DNA from: an uncultured Prevotellaceae bacterium
GTDB taxonomy: Bacteria; Bacteroidota; Bacteroidia; Bacteroidales; Bacteroidaceae
Direction: 5' to 3'
Assembly: GCA_946406585.1 (NCBI GenBank)
Contig: CAMJLI010000029.1
Span: 1-15,128 of the forward strand
DNA length: 15,128 nucleotides
Every line of letters begins with the position of its first letter. The stretch's first letter is position 1. The notes beneath the pieces are model-generated. The model worked only from the letters and a program-made list of their open reading frames with translations. It was not told the origin of the DNA and ran no database searches. The position numbers were made by a program, and so were the translations under genes. Of the stretch, positions 15,112 through 15,128 are shown in pieces.

Positions 15112-15128
15112 GGCAAAAGTGTGCTATG

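Overview
The window looks like chromosomal DNA from a member of the Bacteroidales, most likely Prevotella or a close relative. Three observations support this: large secreted pectin-active proteins ending in a short G-[IL]-N-I-V...DGT...KKV tail, a TTTG-N19-TAnnTTTG promoter of the Bacteroidetes primary sigma factor type, and weak Shine-Dalgarno sequences with A/T-rich leaders. The species call is an inference from sequence style, not from a marker gene.

Layout. (1) Positions 1-4262, plus strand: the 3' end of one secreted protein, then a complete 1274-residue modular pectin methylesterase (CE8) with the same kind of C-terminal tail. A strong hairpin terminator follows at 4281-4329. (2) Positions 4483-8664, plus strand: a tightly overlapping cassette of a Wzx-type flippase, two family-2 glycosyltransferases and one family-4 glycosyltransferase. 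This is a fragment of a surface polysaccharide locus; no polymerase or initiating transferase lies in the window. (3) Positions 8700-9905, minus strand: a WcaI/WbuB-like family-4 glycosyltransferase, convergent with the cassette. (4) Positions 10072-10821, minus strand: a polyprenol-phosphate mannose synthase-like GT2 with its own promoter. (5) Positions 10983-15111, minus strand: a compact operon in the order dihydroorotase (pyrC), free-standing MetH reactivation domain, membrane-anchored calcineurin-like phosphoesterase, PlsC acyltransferase.

Function. The left part serves breakdown of plant pectin outside the cell. The middle builds and exports a glycan; the Dpm-like enzyme and the WcaI-like transferase plausibly supply lipid-linked sugars and transfer steps for envelope glycans. 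The right operon mixes housekeeping functions: pyrimidine synthesis, repair of oxidised cobalamin in methionine synthase, and phospholipid acylation.

No stretch without a gene exceeds 300 bases. The gaps are: 372-437 (no promoter seen); 4263-4482 (terminator, then about 150 nt without a clear promoter); 8665-8699 (convergent junction, no convincing terminator); 9906-10071 (leader with two hairpins); and 10822-10982 (promoter plus a 12-bp palindrome). I saw no tRNA, rRNA, CRISPR array, insertion sequence or phage gene. I found no clearly undescribed system. The best leads are the split MetH reactivation domain coupled to pyrC and the shared tails of the two secreted proteins.
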